5,182 bases of DNA, from contig JAICSZ010000182.1 of assembly GCA_025936615.1 (NCBI GenBank), positions 1 to 5,182 of the forward strand, given 5' to 3'. Position numbers and translations under genes: made by a program. Shown here in pieces: positions 1-5,182 of this stretch (position 1 is the stretch's first letter; the number at the start of each line of letters is the position of its first letter). The DNA is from Pedococcus sp. Its GTDB lineage: Bacteria > Actinomycetota > Actinomycetes > Actinomycetales > Dermatophilaceae. A model generated the notes under the pieces. The model did not search any database. It saw nothing but the letters and a program-made list of their open reading frames with translations, and was not told the DNA's origin.

Positions 1-528
1 AACAAGGGCATCCACGCCTACTTCATGCCGCACGACGAGTGGCCGGAGTTCGGCCAGTGCGTCCACAAGGTGGCGCGCGACTCGGCAACGCCCACCAGGC
101 TCTACGCGCAGAACCACCGCGGCGTCTACCGGTCCGACGACGACGGCCTCACGTGGACCTCGATCGAGGACGGACTGCCCACGAACTTCGGCATGACCGC
201 CGTGACGCACCCCACCAAGGGCGACACGGTCTGGCTGGTGCCGATCGCCTCCGACGGGGAGCGCATCCCGCCCGCAGCGCAGCTGCAGCTGCAGCGCTCC
301 TCCGACGCGGGCGAGACGTGGACCACCCAGGCCGCGGGACTGCCGTCGCCGAGCTACACCAACGTCCTGCGCGACGCGGCCGGCACCGACACCCACGAGC
401 AGACCGGCTTCTACTTCGGCACCCGCAACGGCGAGGTCTACGCCACGACGGACGAGGGTGAGACCTTCACGCGAGTGGCTGAGCAGCTGCCCGACGTCCT
501 GTGCGTCCGGGCGGTGACCCTGCCGTGA
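1..528 (+). CDS. BNR/Asp-box repeat (beta-propeller, sialidase-like fold) protein, 3' part
   Basis: The reading frame is open from the first base and ends at TGA 526-528, giving 175 residues of a protein whose N-terminus lies outside the window. Three Asp-box motifs (S/T-x-D-x-G-x-T-W/F) are visible: SDDDGLTW (residues 45-52, bases 133-156), SSDAGETW (100-107, bases 298-321) and TTDEGETF (149-156, bases 445-468). Each sits on a hairpin before a segment like 'GLP' or 'QLP', as in BNR/Ycf48/YVTN-type propellers. Asp-boxes are structural and do not show that this is a sialidase; I see no catalytic residues in this fragment that would define a hydrolase. Proteins of this type are commonly annotated 'WD40/YVTN/BNR-like repeat-containing' or 'exo-alpha-sialidase'. 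Whether it has a signal peptide cannot be seen because the start is missing. Its stop overlaps the start of the MoaD-like gene by four bases, so the two are very likely one transcript and translationally coupled. Substrate or ligand is unknown. Confidence 0.85.
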   Translation, partial: NKGIHAYFMPHDEWPEFGQCVHKVARDSATPTRLYAQNHRGVYRSDDDGLTWTSIEDGLPTNFGMTAVTHPTKGDTVWLVPIASDGERIPPAAQLQLQRSSDAGETWTTQAAGLPSPSYTNVLRDAAGTDTHEQTGFYFGTRNGEVYATTDEGETFTRVAEQLPDVLCVRAVTLP

Positions 529-809
529 CCGCCCGGGTGGTGCTGCCCGGCCTGCTGCGCGACCTCGCCGACGGCGCGGCCGAGCTGCCGGTCGAGCTGG
601 CCCAGGACGCACCGTTGGCGGAGGTGCTCGACCAGGCGTTCGGACCGTGGCCGATCCTGGCCAGCCGGGTGCGGGACGAGCGCGGCGAGATCCGTCGCCA
701 TGTCAACGTCTTCGTCGACGGCGAGGACGCCAAGCGCGCAGCCGGGGTGCGGACCCCGGTCTCGCCGGCGTCGACCGTCCACGTCGTCAACGCCGTCTCG
801 GGCGGCTGA
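525..809 (+). CDS. MoaD/ThiS-family ubiquitin-fold sulfur carrier-like protein
   Basis: A 94-residue protein starting at GTG 525, whose codon overlaps the previous stop (GTGA). An in-frame GTG at 501 would add eight residues with little family character, so 525 is preferred. The length fits the MoaD/ThiS family (about 65-100 residues). Family features are the N-terminal strand and helix (VVLPGLLRDLADGAAE), a middle helix with an LAEVLDQAF core (31-39), the strand pair RHVNVFVDGED (58-68), and the C-terminal TVHVVNAVSGG (84-94) ending exactly in Gly-Gly. In this family the terminal Gly is adenylated by a MoeB/ThiF-type E1-like enzyme and converted to a thiocarboxylate that donates sulfur (molybdopterin, thiazole, or cysteine in the CysO case). 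No E1-like enzyme, MoaE or other molybdopterin gene is in view, so the pathway cannot be assigned. The last Pro typical of the '-PAV(A/S)GG' tail is Asn here (N89). It could equally be a protein modifier; the fold assignment is firm, the role is not. Confidence 0.85.
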   Translation: MTARVVLPGLLRDLADGAAELPVELAQDAPLAEVLDQAFGPWPILASRVRDERGEIRRHVNVFVDGEDAKRAAGVRTPVSPASTVHVVNAVSGG

Positions 810-872
810 CCAGAGGCCGGCGCGCGTGGGTCTCGTGCCATCTGGCTGAGGTGCCGGCGCTCCTCGTCGCGC

Positions 873-923
873 GTTTGCGTCCGCGGAGCTGCCCCGCCGG
901 TGGGCAGGCTCCCAGACGCAAGC
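873..923. terminator. Candidate bidirectional terminator hairpin between convergent genes
   Basis: An imperfect inverted repeat lies between two converging stop codons (809 and 929). The outer stem is TTGCGTC (875-881) with GACGCAA (915-921), extendable by one wobble and one G-C pair to 873/923. The inner stem is GGAGC (885-889) with GCTCC (908-912), then TGCCC (890-894) with GGGCA (902-906), a one-base bulge (G907) and a 7-base loop. There is no T-tract on either strand, which is common for high-GC actinobacterial terminators but makes the call less certain. It could serve both the MoaD-like transcript and the opposing Cds1-like transcript. The rest of 810-928 shows nothing else I can support. 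Confidence 0.5.
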
Positions 924-928
924 AGTCG

Positions 929-2038
929 TCAGGCGGACCAGACGCCCTCGTCCCACGCCCGCCTGAGCAGGGCCAGGTGCGGCTCGAGGTCCAGCCCCCG
1001 CTCGGCGAGCCACGCGTCGTCCCGGTACGTCCCGGCATACCGCTCCGCCCCGTCGCACAGGAGTGACACGATGCTGCCGCGCTCGCCCTGCTCGGCCATC
1101 TCGCACGCAAGACGCAGCACGCCGTACAGGTTCGTGCCGGTGGAGCCCCCGCCGCGCAGCCCGGTCCGCTGCGTCAGGAACCGCATCGCGGCCACCGACC
1201 CCGCGTCGGGGACGAGCATCATCCGGTCCACCACGCTGGGTATGAAGCTGGGCTCCACCCGCGGCCGGCCGATGCCCTCGATCCGCGAGCCGCAGGCCGC
1301 GGCCACCCCTGCGCCGTCGCCGCGGAAGTGCGGCAGGAAGGCGGAGTTCTCCGGGTCGACGACGCACACCTGGCTGGCCAGCCCCCGGTAGCGGACGTAC
1401 CGGCCGATGGTGGCGCTGGTGCCGCCGGTTCCGGCGCCGGTCACGACCCACCGGGGGACCGGGTGCCGCTCCCGTGCCATCTGCTCGAACACCGACTCGG
1501 CGATGTTGTTGTTCCCCCGCCAGTCGGTCGCGCGCTCCGCGTAGGTGAACTGGTCGAGGTAGTGCCCGTCGAGGTCCTGCGCGAGCTGCCTCGCCACGTC
1601 GTAGATCCCCGCGGCGTCGTCGACCAGGTGGCACCGCCCGCCCTCACGCTCGATGAGGGCGACCTTCTCCGGGCTGGTGGAGCGCGGCATGACGGCGATG
1701 AACGGCAGCTCGAGCATGCGCGCGAAGTACGCCTCGCTGACCGCCGTCGAGCCGCTCGACGCCTCGATGACGGTGGTGCCGGCGTGCAGCTCGCCGTTGC
1801 ACAGGGCGTAGAGGAACAGCGAGCGGGCGAGGCGGTGCTTGAGGCTGCCGGTGGGGTGGGTGGACTCGTCCTTGAGGTAGACGTCGACCCCCGGGAGGCC
1901 CGGCACGGGCACGTGGACGAGGTGGGTGTCGGCGCTGCGGTTCGCGTCGGCCTGGATGCGGCGCACCGCCTCGTCGAGCCAGGCCCGGTCGGCCGGGCGG
2001 TCGGGGCGGGCGTCGATGAGTGCAGGCCCGTCGGGCAT
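929..2038 (-). CDS. cds1: PLP-dependent cysteine synthase family enzyme, L-cysteine desulfhydrase (Cds1)-like
   Basis: A 369-residue fold-type II PLP enzyme (OASS/CBS family) starting at ATG 2038-2036 with a good Shine-Dalgarno AAGGA eight bases upstream, and stopping at TGA 931-929. The Schiff-base lysine is K67 in PTGSLKHR (62-69). The substrate-binding loop is [10 protein letters not shown] (94-103), where classic cysteine synthases have SGNTG. The PLP-phosphate loop is GTGGTS (203-208), and the C-terminal [13 protein letters not shown] (327-339 region) matches the ILCD-G-RY-TY segment of the family. The [16 protein letters not shown] stretch resembles the actinobacterial subgroup that includes M. 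tuberculosis Rv3684 (Cds1), reported to release H2S, pyruvate and ammonia from cysteine. Assigning desulfhydrase rather than synthase activity here is by family resemblance. It is transcribed alone on the minus strand, divergent from the ICL/PEPM gene and convergent with the MoaD-like gene. The protein is cytosolic: no signal peptide or membrane segment is seen. Confidence 0.85.
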   Translation of the reverse strand: MPDGPALIDARPDRPADRAWLDEAVRRIQADANRSADTHLVHVPVPGLPGVDVYLKDESTHPTGSLKHRLARSLFLYALCNGELHAGTTVIEASSGSTAVSEAYFARMLELPFIAVMPRSTSPEKVALIEREGGRCHLVDDAAGIYDVARQLAQDLDGHYLDQFTYAERATDWRGNNNIAESVFEQMARERHPVPRWVVTGAGTGGTSATIGRYVRYRGLASQVCVVDPENSAFLPHFRGDGAGVAAACGSRIEGIGRPRVEPSFIPSVVDRMMLVPDAGSVAAMRFLTQRTGLRGGGSTGTNLYGVLRLACEMAEQGERGSIVSLLCDGAERYAGTYRDDAWLAERGLDLEPHLALLRRAWDEGVWSA

Positions 2039-2046
2039 GGCGGTGG

Positions 2047-2051
2047 TCCTT
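2047..2051 (-). promoter_or_regulatory. Ribosome binding site of the Cds1-like gene
   Basis: On the minus strand this reads AAGGA, followed by eight bases and then ATG at 2038. It is the clearest Shine-Dalgarno in the window and fixes the start of the PLP enzyme gene. Confidence 0.7.
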
Positions 2052-2058
2052 CACGCGC

Positions 2059-2075
2059 AGGACGGGTATGCCGCG
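2059..2075 (-). repeat. 17-bp repeat, copy 1 (upstream of the Cds1-like gene)
   Basis: Read on the minus strand this is CGCGGCATACCCGTCCT, identical over all 17 bases to plus-strand positions 3563-3579. It lies 21 to 37 bases before the start codon of the Cds1-like gene, just upstream of its RBS, and points in the direction of that gene. Flanking bases differ between copies. It may be a regulatory site, a short dispersed repeat or chance. Confidence 0.6.
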
Positions 2076-2156
2076 GCCGCCGGCGCGCAGCCCGGGTCAC
2101 CTCGTCGTGGTGCTCGCCACCGTACCCGTCGTAGAGTTCCTGCTTACGGCTGCTCT

Positions 2157-2166
2157 GGTGAGGTGG
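2157..2166 (+). promoter_or_regulatory. Ribosome binding site of the ICL/PEPM-family gene
   Basis: GGTGAGGTGG ends three bases before ATG 2170, with the AGG core (2161-2163) six bases from the start. This supports ATG 2170 as the start, rather than the in-frame GTG at 2158, which lies within the site, or the open frame further upstream. Confidence 0.55.
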
Positions 2167-2169
2167 TAC

Positions 2170-2976
2170 ATGGGTGCTCCCGACGACCGGGTCGCGCAGT
2201 TCCACGAGCTGCACTCCCGGGGCTGCTTCGTGATGCCGAACCCGTGGGACGTGGGCAGCGCCCGGGCGCTGCAGGACCTGGGCTTTGCGGCGCTGGCCAC
2301 CACGAGTGCCGGGTTCGCGTGGAGCCTTGGCCGCACCGACAGCCAGGTCGGCCTCGAGCAGGTGCTGACACACCTGCGCGTGGTCGTGGAGGCCGTCGAC
2401 GTCCCCGTGAACGCAGACTTCGAGGGCGGCTACGCGGTCGAGCCCGACGACGTCGCGGCGAACGTGCGGCTGGCGGTCGCGACGGGGGTCGCGGGGCTCT
2501 CGATCGAGGACTTCTCGGGCGACCCGGACGAGCCGCTCTTCGACCTCGACCTGGCCGTTTCCCGCATCGCCGCTGCGCGGCAGGCGATCGACGAGAGCGG
2601 CACGGGCGTCCTGCTCACCGGGCGCTCCGAGGGCTTCGTGCACGGGCGACCCGACCTCGAGGACACGATCCGGCGGCTGCGCGCCTACGCAGAGGCAGGT
2701 GCGGACTGCCTCTACGCCCCACGGATCGGCTCCGCCGACCAGGTGGCGGCCGTCGTCTCGGCCGTGGCGCCCAAGCCGGTGAACCTCCTGGTCAACGCAC
2801 CCTTCACGACGGTCGCGGAGGCGGCAGCGCTCGGCGTGCGCCGGATCAGCGTGGGCGGCACGCTGGCCCGAACCGCCTGGGGGGGCTTCCTCCAGGCGGC
2901 GCAGGAGATCGCCGACACGGGAACGTTCACCCACTTCGAGGGCCTGCCCGACGTCGAGGGGATGCTCGGGAGCTGA
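2170..2976 (+). CDS. Isocitrate lyase/PEP mutase superfamily protein
   Basis: A 268-residue protein from ATG 2170 to TGA 2974-2976. It shows the TIM-barrel signature of the ICL/PEPM family: MPNPWDVGSARAL (22-34), the strand ATTSAG (43-48), the metal-binding strand NADFEGGY (81-88; in characterised members the acidic residues here bind Mg2+), LSIED (110-114), TGRSEGF (150-156), GADCLYAPRI (177-186), NLLVNAP (205-211) and RRISVGG (224-230). The KKCGH-type catalytic cysteine loop of true isocitrate and 2-methylisocitrate lyases is not present: the segment after LSIED reads FSGDPDEPLFD. It is therefore unlikely to be AceA or PrpB. It belongs to the short subgroup of about 250-280 residues usually annotated only as 'isocitrate lyase/phosphoenolpyruvate mutase family', which could act as a C-C lyase, an oxaloacetate-type hydrolase or a C-P enzyme. 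There is no phosphonate gene nearby. It is followed after 41 bases by a same-strand phosphatase gene and is probably cotranscribed with it. The substrate is unknown. Confidence 0.85.
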   Translation: MGAPDDRVAQFHELHSRGCFVMPNPWDVGSARALQDLGFAALATTSAGFAWSLGRTDSQVGLEQVLTHLRVVVEAVDVPVNADFEGGYAVEPDDVAANVRLAVATGVAGLSIEDFSGDPDEPLFDLDLAVSRIAAARQAIDESGTGVLLTGRSEGFVHGRPDLEDTIRRLRAYAEAGADCLYAPRIGSADQVAAVVSAVAPKPVNLLVNAPFTTVAEAAALGVRRISVGGTLARTAWGGFLQAAQEIADTGTFTHFEGLPDVEGMLGS

Positions 2977-3017
2977 CTGGGCTGTCCGGAGCCGGCGATC
3001 GGGTGGATCCTGTGTGC

Positions 3018-3542
3018 ATGACCCTCGCCAGCGATGACAAGGTGCTCATCCTGTTCCGGCACGCCAAGGCCGAACAGGTCCTCGGCAAGCCCGACCACGA
3101 GCGCGAGCTCACCGGGCGGGGCAAGCGTGACGCGAAGGCGGCGGGGCGCTGGCTGCACGAGCACGAGCTGGGTGCCGAGCTGGTGCTGTGCTCCGACTCG
3201 ACCCGGACCCGGCAGACCTGGGCGGCCGCCGTGGACGGCGGCGCGTGCGGGGAGAGCGTGGAGTACGAGCACGCCATCTACTCGGGGAGCGCCGAGGGTG
3301 TCCTGCAGGCCGTGCGCGAGCAGGGTGGTGAGGCGCAGGTGGTGGTCGTGGTCGGGCACAACCCGACGATGGCGCTGCTCGCCAGTGGGCTGGCCGACGG
3401 GGACGGCTCGACGCAGGCGCACGAGTGCCTGGCCGACGGCTTCCCGACGTCCTCGCTCGCGGTGCTGCGCTTCGCCGGCGACTGGCACGCCCTCGACCTC
3501 GGGACGGCAGCCCTCGAGCGCTGCCACACCGCGCGAGGGTGA
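3018..3542 (+). CDS. SixA-type histidine phosphatase (phosphoglycerate mutase-like fold)
   Basis: A 174-residue single-domain protein from ATG 3018 to TGA 3540-3542. The catalytic RHA motif is FRHAKAE (13-19), with H15 as the expected phospho-accepting histidine and R14 beside it. The second phosphate-pocket arginine is R63 in SDSTRTRQT (59-67), and the second histidine is H114 in VVGHNPTM (111-118). This short RHAKAE/GHNP layout matches the SixA branch, whose E. coli member dephosphorylates phospho-histidine on signalling or PTS proteins; small-molecule substrates are equally possible here. Start choice: ATG 3018 has a weak GGTGG about 11 bases upstream. In-frame GTG codons at 3003 and 3012 would add five or two residues. 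It lies 41 bases after the ICL/PEPM gene on the same strand, with no terminator seen between them, so a two-gene operon is likely. The last codons fall in a 13-bp direct repeat that includes the stop. Confidence 0.85.
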   Translation: MTLASDDKVLILFRHAKAEQVLGKPDHERELTGRGKRDAKAAGRWLHEHELGAELVLCSDSTRTRQTWAAAVDGGACGESVEYEHAIYSGSAEGVLQAVREQGGEAQVVVVVGHNPTMALLASGLADGDGSTQAHECLADGFPTSSLAVLRFAGDWHALDLGTAALERCHTARG

Positions 3543-3561
3543 CCGCGACGCGAGGGTGACC
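3532..3561 (+). repeat. Pair of 13-bp direct repeats spanning the phosphatase stop
   Basis: CGCGAGGGTGACC occurs at 3532-3544 and again at 3549-3561, a period of 17 bases. The first copy contains the TGA stop of the phosphatase gene. The second lies just outside the gene. It looks like a small tandem duplication of the gene end; no function is evident. Confidence 0.6.
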
Positions 3562-3562
3562 A

Positions 3563-3579
3563 CGCGGCATACCCGTCCT
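3563..3579 (+). repeat. 17-bp repeat, copy 2 (upstream of ilvD)
   Basis: CGCGGCATACCCGTCCT, identical to the minus-strand reading of 2059-2075. It ends 56 bases before the ilvD start codon and about 43 bases upstream of the proposed -10, a position where an activator or repressor could bind. Like copy 1, it points toward the downstream gene. Confidence 0.6.
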
Positions 3580-3622
3580 CTTGCGCGCTGAGACCGGCGT
3601 CCCACCCACTGGACCTCAGTCC

Positions 3623-3628
3623 TAGACT
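3623..3628 (+). promoter_or_regulatory. ilvD: Candidate leaderless promoter of ilvD (-10 element)
   Basis: TAGACT matches the actinobacterial -10 pattern TANNNT. It is followed by seven bases (GCGCTCC) and then ATG 3636, so transcription would begin at or next to the start codon. No Shine-Dalgarno is present before ATG, which agrees with a leaderless mRNA. No recognisable -35 hexamer is found at the expected spacing. Confidence 0.55.
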
Positions 3629-3635
3629 GCGCTCC

Positions 3636-5182
3636 ATGACGAGCACCCAGCCCGGGACCACTGACGGCGTCGACATCAAGCCCCGGAGCCGCGACGTCAC
3701 CGACGGGCTCGAGAAGGCCGCAGCGCGCGGCATGCTGCGAGCCGTCGGCATGGGCGACGAGGACTTCGCCAAGTCGCAGATCGGGATCGCCAGCTCGTGG
3801 AACGAGATCACGCCGTGCAACCTCTCGCTCGACCGGCTGGCCAAGGCGGCCAAGGACGGCGTCCACGCGGCAGGTGGGTACCCCCTCGAGTTCGGGACCA
3901 TCTCGGTCTCCGACGGCATCTCGATGGGTCACGAGGGCATGCACTTCTCGCTGGTCAGCCGCGAGATCATCGCCGACTCCGTCGAGACGGTGATGAGCGC
4001 CGAGCGGCTGGACGGGTCGGTGCTGCTCGCAGGGTGCGACAAGTCCCTCCCGGGGATGCTGATGGCCGCAGCCCGGCTCGACCTGGCCTCGGTCTTCCTC
4101 TATGCCGGGACGATCCTCCCCGGGGTCGCCAAGCTGTCCGACGGCACGGAGAAGGAGGTCACCATCATCGACGCGTTCGAGGCGGTGGGCGCCTGTGCCG
4201 CGGGCACGATGTCACGCGAGGACGTCGACGCCATCGAGCGCGCGATCTGCCCGGGTGAGGGCGCGTGTGGCGGCTTCTACACCGCCAACACCATGGCCGC
4301 CGTCGCCGAGGCCCTGGGCATGTCCCTGCCGGGGTCCGCGGCACCGCCCGCGACCGACCGTCGCCGCGACGCCTACGCGCGACGGTCGGGGGAGGCGGTG
4401 GTCACGTTGCTGCGCAAGGGGATCACCGCACGGCAGATCCTGACCAAGGAGGCCTTCGAGAACGCCATCGCGGTGGTCATGGCGTTCGGCGGCTCGACCA
4501 ACGCGGTGCTGCACCTGCTCGCCATCGCGCACGAGGCCGACGTGGACCTGGGCATCGGTGACTTCCAGCGGATCGGCCGCAAGGTCCCGCACCTGGCCGA
4601 CGTCAAGCCGTTCGGGCAGTTCGTCATGAAGGACATCGACCACATCGGCGGCATCCCGGTCGTCATGAAGACCCTCCTCGAGGCCGGGCTCTTCCACGGC
4701 GACTGCCTGACCGTCACGGGCAGGACGATGGCCGAGAACCTCGACGAGCTCGCCCCGCCGCACATCGACGGGCGGGTTATCCGTGAGATGTCGCAGCCCA
4801 TCCACCAGACCGGAGGGCTGACGATCCTCACCGGCTCATTGGCCCCGGAGGGTGCGGTGGTGAAGTCGGCCGGCTTCGACGAGTCGGTGTTCGAGGGGAC
4901 GGCTCGGGTGTTCGACGGCGAGCGCGCGGCCATGGACGCGGTGTCGCGGGGCTCGCTCGAGGCCGGTGACGTGGTGGTGATCCGCTACGAGGGACCCAAG
5001 GGCGGCCCGGGGATGCGCGAGATGCTCGCGGTCACCGGTGCCATCAAGGGGGCGGGGCTCGGCAAGGACGTGCTGCTGCTCACCGACGGGCGCTTCTCCG
5101 GAGGCACCACCGGGCTGTGCGTCGGGCACGTCGCGCCGGAGGCCGTCGACGAGGGCCCCATCGCCTACGTGCAGGACGGCGA
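3636..5182 (+). CDS. ilvD: Dihydroxy-acid dehydratase, 5' part (runs off the right edge)
   Basis: The frame is open from ATG 3636 to the window end, giving 515 residues without interruption. Family members are about 560-575 residues, so roughly 50-60 C-terminal residues are missing. The enzyme converts 2,3-dihydroxy-isovalerate and 2,3-dihydroxy-3-methylvalerate to the 2-keto acids of valine/leucine and isoleucine synthesis, in the cytosol. Diagnostic motifs are WNEITPCN with C61, [11 protein letters not shown] (92-102) with D93, [12 protein letters not shown] (130-141) with C134, D135 and K136 (the lysine carbamylated in structures of the family), [14 protein letters not shown] (207-220) with C211, [10 protein letters not shown] (336-345), EGPKGGPGM (452-460) and TDGRFSGGT (483-491) with the catalytic-type S488. 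C61, C134 and C211 are the expected Fe-S ligands; three such cysteines indicate a [2Fe-2S] enzyme. ATG 3636 is chosen because the N-terminus then resembles actinobacterial DHADs and the promoter spacing fits a leaderless start. No other ilv gene is in view, so it appears to be a separate transcription unit here. Confidence 0.97.
   Translation, partial: MTSTQPGTTDGVDIKPRSRDVTDGLEKAAARGMLRAVGMGDEDFAKSQIGIASSWNEITPCNLSLDRLAKAAKDGVHAAGGYPLEFGTISVSDGISMGHEGMHFSLVSREIIADSVETVMSAERLDGSVLLAGCDKSLPGMLMAAARLDLASVFLYAGTILPGVAKLSDGTEKEVTIIDAFEAVGACAAGTMSREDVDAIERAICPGEGACGGFYTANTMAAVAEALGMSLPGSAAPPATDRRRDAYARRSGEAVVTLLRKGITARQILTKEAFENAIAVVMAFGGSTNAVLHLLAIAHEADVDLGIGDFQRIGRKVPHLADVKPFGQFVMKDIDHIGGIPVVMKTLLEAGLFHGDCLTVTGRTMAENLDELAPPHIDGRVIREMSQPIHQTGGLTILTGSLAPEGAVVKSAGFDESVFEGTARVFDGERAAMDAVSRGSLEAGDVVVIRYEGPKGGPGMREMLAVTGAIKGAGLGKDVLLLTDGRFSGGTTGLCVGHVAPEAVDEGPIAYVQDG
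4354..4389 (+). repeat. Perfect 11-bp inverted repeat inside ilvD
   Basis: CCGACCGTCGC (4354-4364) and GCGACGGTCGG (4379-4389) are exact reverse complements separated by 14 bases, so the mRNA can form an 11-bp GC-rich stem. It covers codons of roughly residues 240-251, an Arg-rich stretch ([13 protein letters not shown]). No T-tract follows and the gene continues, so it is not a terminator of a finished gene. It could be chance in a GC-rich sequence. Confidence 0.5.

Larger units (their letters stand above)
2039..2169. promoter_or_regulatory. Divergent intergenic promoter region
   Basis: These 131 bases separate the start codons of the divergently oriented Cds1-like and ICL/PEPM genes, so both promoters should lie here or overlap the gene starts. 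On the plus strand TAGAGT (2132-2137) fits the actinobacterial -10 pattern TANNNT and would give a leader of roughly 25 bases containing the RBS at 2157-2166; no good -35 is seen. On the minus strand TACGGT (2124-2119) also fits TANNNT and would give a leader of about 75 bases. One copy of a 17-bp repeat lies at 2059-2075. No riboswitch, leader peptide or clear operator palindrome was recognised. Confidence 0.5.

Noticed and set aside
501..524. Earlier GTG start for the MoaD-like gene
   Set aside because: It adds eight residues deep in the previous gene; the overlapping GTGA start at 525 fits the family length better.
438..1634. 398-codon minus-strand open frame
   Set aside because: It overlaps the real PLP enzyme gene in another frame and runs antisense to genes 1 and 2. 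The product is rich in Arg, Gly, Ala and Pro with no motif.
2020..2169. Upstream start for the ICL/PEPM gene
   Set aside because: It would overlap the start of the divergent PLP enzyme gene and add residues without family character. ATG 2170 has an RBS and the usual family N-terminus follows.
2039..2169. Riboswitch or leader peptide before the Cds1-like or ICL/PEPM gene
   Set aside because: The region is too short for the common sulfur-related riboswitch plus expression platform, and no conserved aptamer pattern or short ORF with an RBS was recognised.
1441..2934. 497-codon minus-strand open frame
   Set aside because: It is antisense to the ICL/PEPM gene and out of frame with the Cds1-like gene; an Arg/Pro/Ser-rich shadow.
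1926..3017. Long N-terminal extension of the phosphatase frame
   Set aside because: The frame is open upstream only because stops are rare. That stretch overlaps the ICL/PEPM gene out of frame and is low-complexity, whereas the family homology begins just before RHAKAE.
3543..3635. Attenuator or leader peptide for ilvD
   Set aside because: There is no run of Ile, Leu or Val codons, no terminator/antiterminator pair, and the promoter candidate abuts the start codon.
2712..3944. 410-codon minus-strand open frame
   Set aside because: It lies antisense to the ICL/PEPM, phosphatase and ilvD genes, all of which have clear family motifs. Its translation is low-complexity and shows no domain, as expected for a shadow frame in GC-rich DNA.
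1..5182. Defence system, mobile element, CRISPR array or tRNA
   Set aside because: No transposase, integrase, repeat-spacer pattern, tRNA-like cloverleaf or compositional break was seen; the genes have similar GC-rich codon use throughout.

Overview
The window is very GC-rich, with strong G/C bias at third codon positions and long empty antisense frames over every gene. Gene content (actinobacterial-type DHAD, a Cds1-like PLP enzyme) and a promoter that looks leaderless point to an actinobacterium, plausibly a Micrococcales/Intrasporangiaceae-type organism. The family-level placement is inference from general resemblance only. Coding density is high and no intergenic stretch exceeds about 130 bases. 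I see no mobile element, CRISPR array, tRNA or rRNA.

Layout: (1) 1-528 (+) is the 3' part of a BNR/Asp-box beta-propeller-type gene, cut by the left edge. (2) 525-809 (+) is a small MoaD/ThiS-type ubiquitin-fold protein ending in Gly-Gly, overlapping gene 1 by four bases (GTGA). (3) 810-928 is a convergent intergenic region holding a long imperfect hairpin, a likely two-way terminator. (4) 929-2038 (-) is a PLP-dependent cysteine synthase/cysteine desulfhydrase family enzyme (Cds1-like). (5) 2039-2169 is a divergent promoter region. (6) 2170-2976 (+) is an isocitrate lyase/PEP mutase superfamily enzyme. (7) 3018-3542 (+) is a SixA-type histidine phosphatase, probably cotranscribed with gene 6. 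(8) 3543-3635 carries short repeats and a leaderless-type promoter. (9) 3636-5182 (+) is ilvD, dihydroxy-acid dehydratase, cut by the right edge after 515 residues.

Most of the window is ordinary housekeeping and accessory metabolism. Genes 1 and 2 form a tight translationally coupled pair. Gene 2 carries the C-terminal Gly-Gly that sulfur carriers of this fold use for thiocarboxylation, and its convergent neighbour belongs to the enzyme family that makes or breaks cysteine; a functional link is possible but unproven. ilvD acts in branched-chain amino acid synthesis and appears to have its own promoter. The least expected signal is an exact 17-bp sequence (CGCGGCATACCCGTCCT) found twice, once upstream of the Cds1-like gene and once upstream of ilvD, each time in the same orientation relative to the downstream gene. 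I found no convincing new defence or mobile system.
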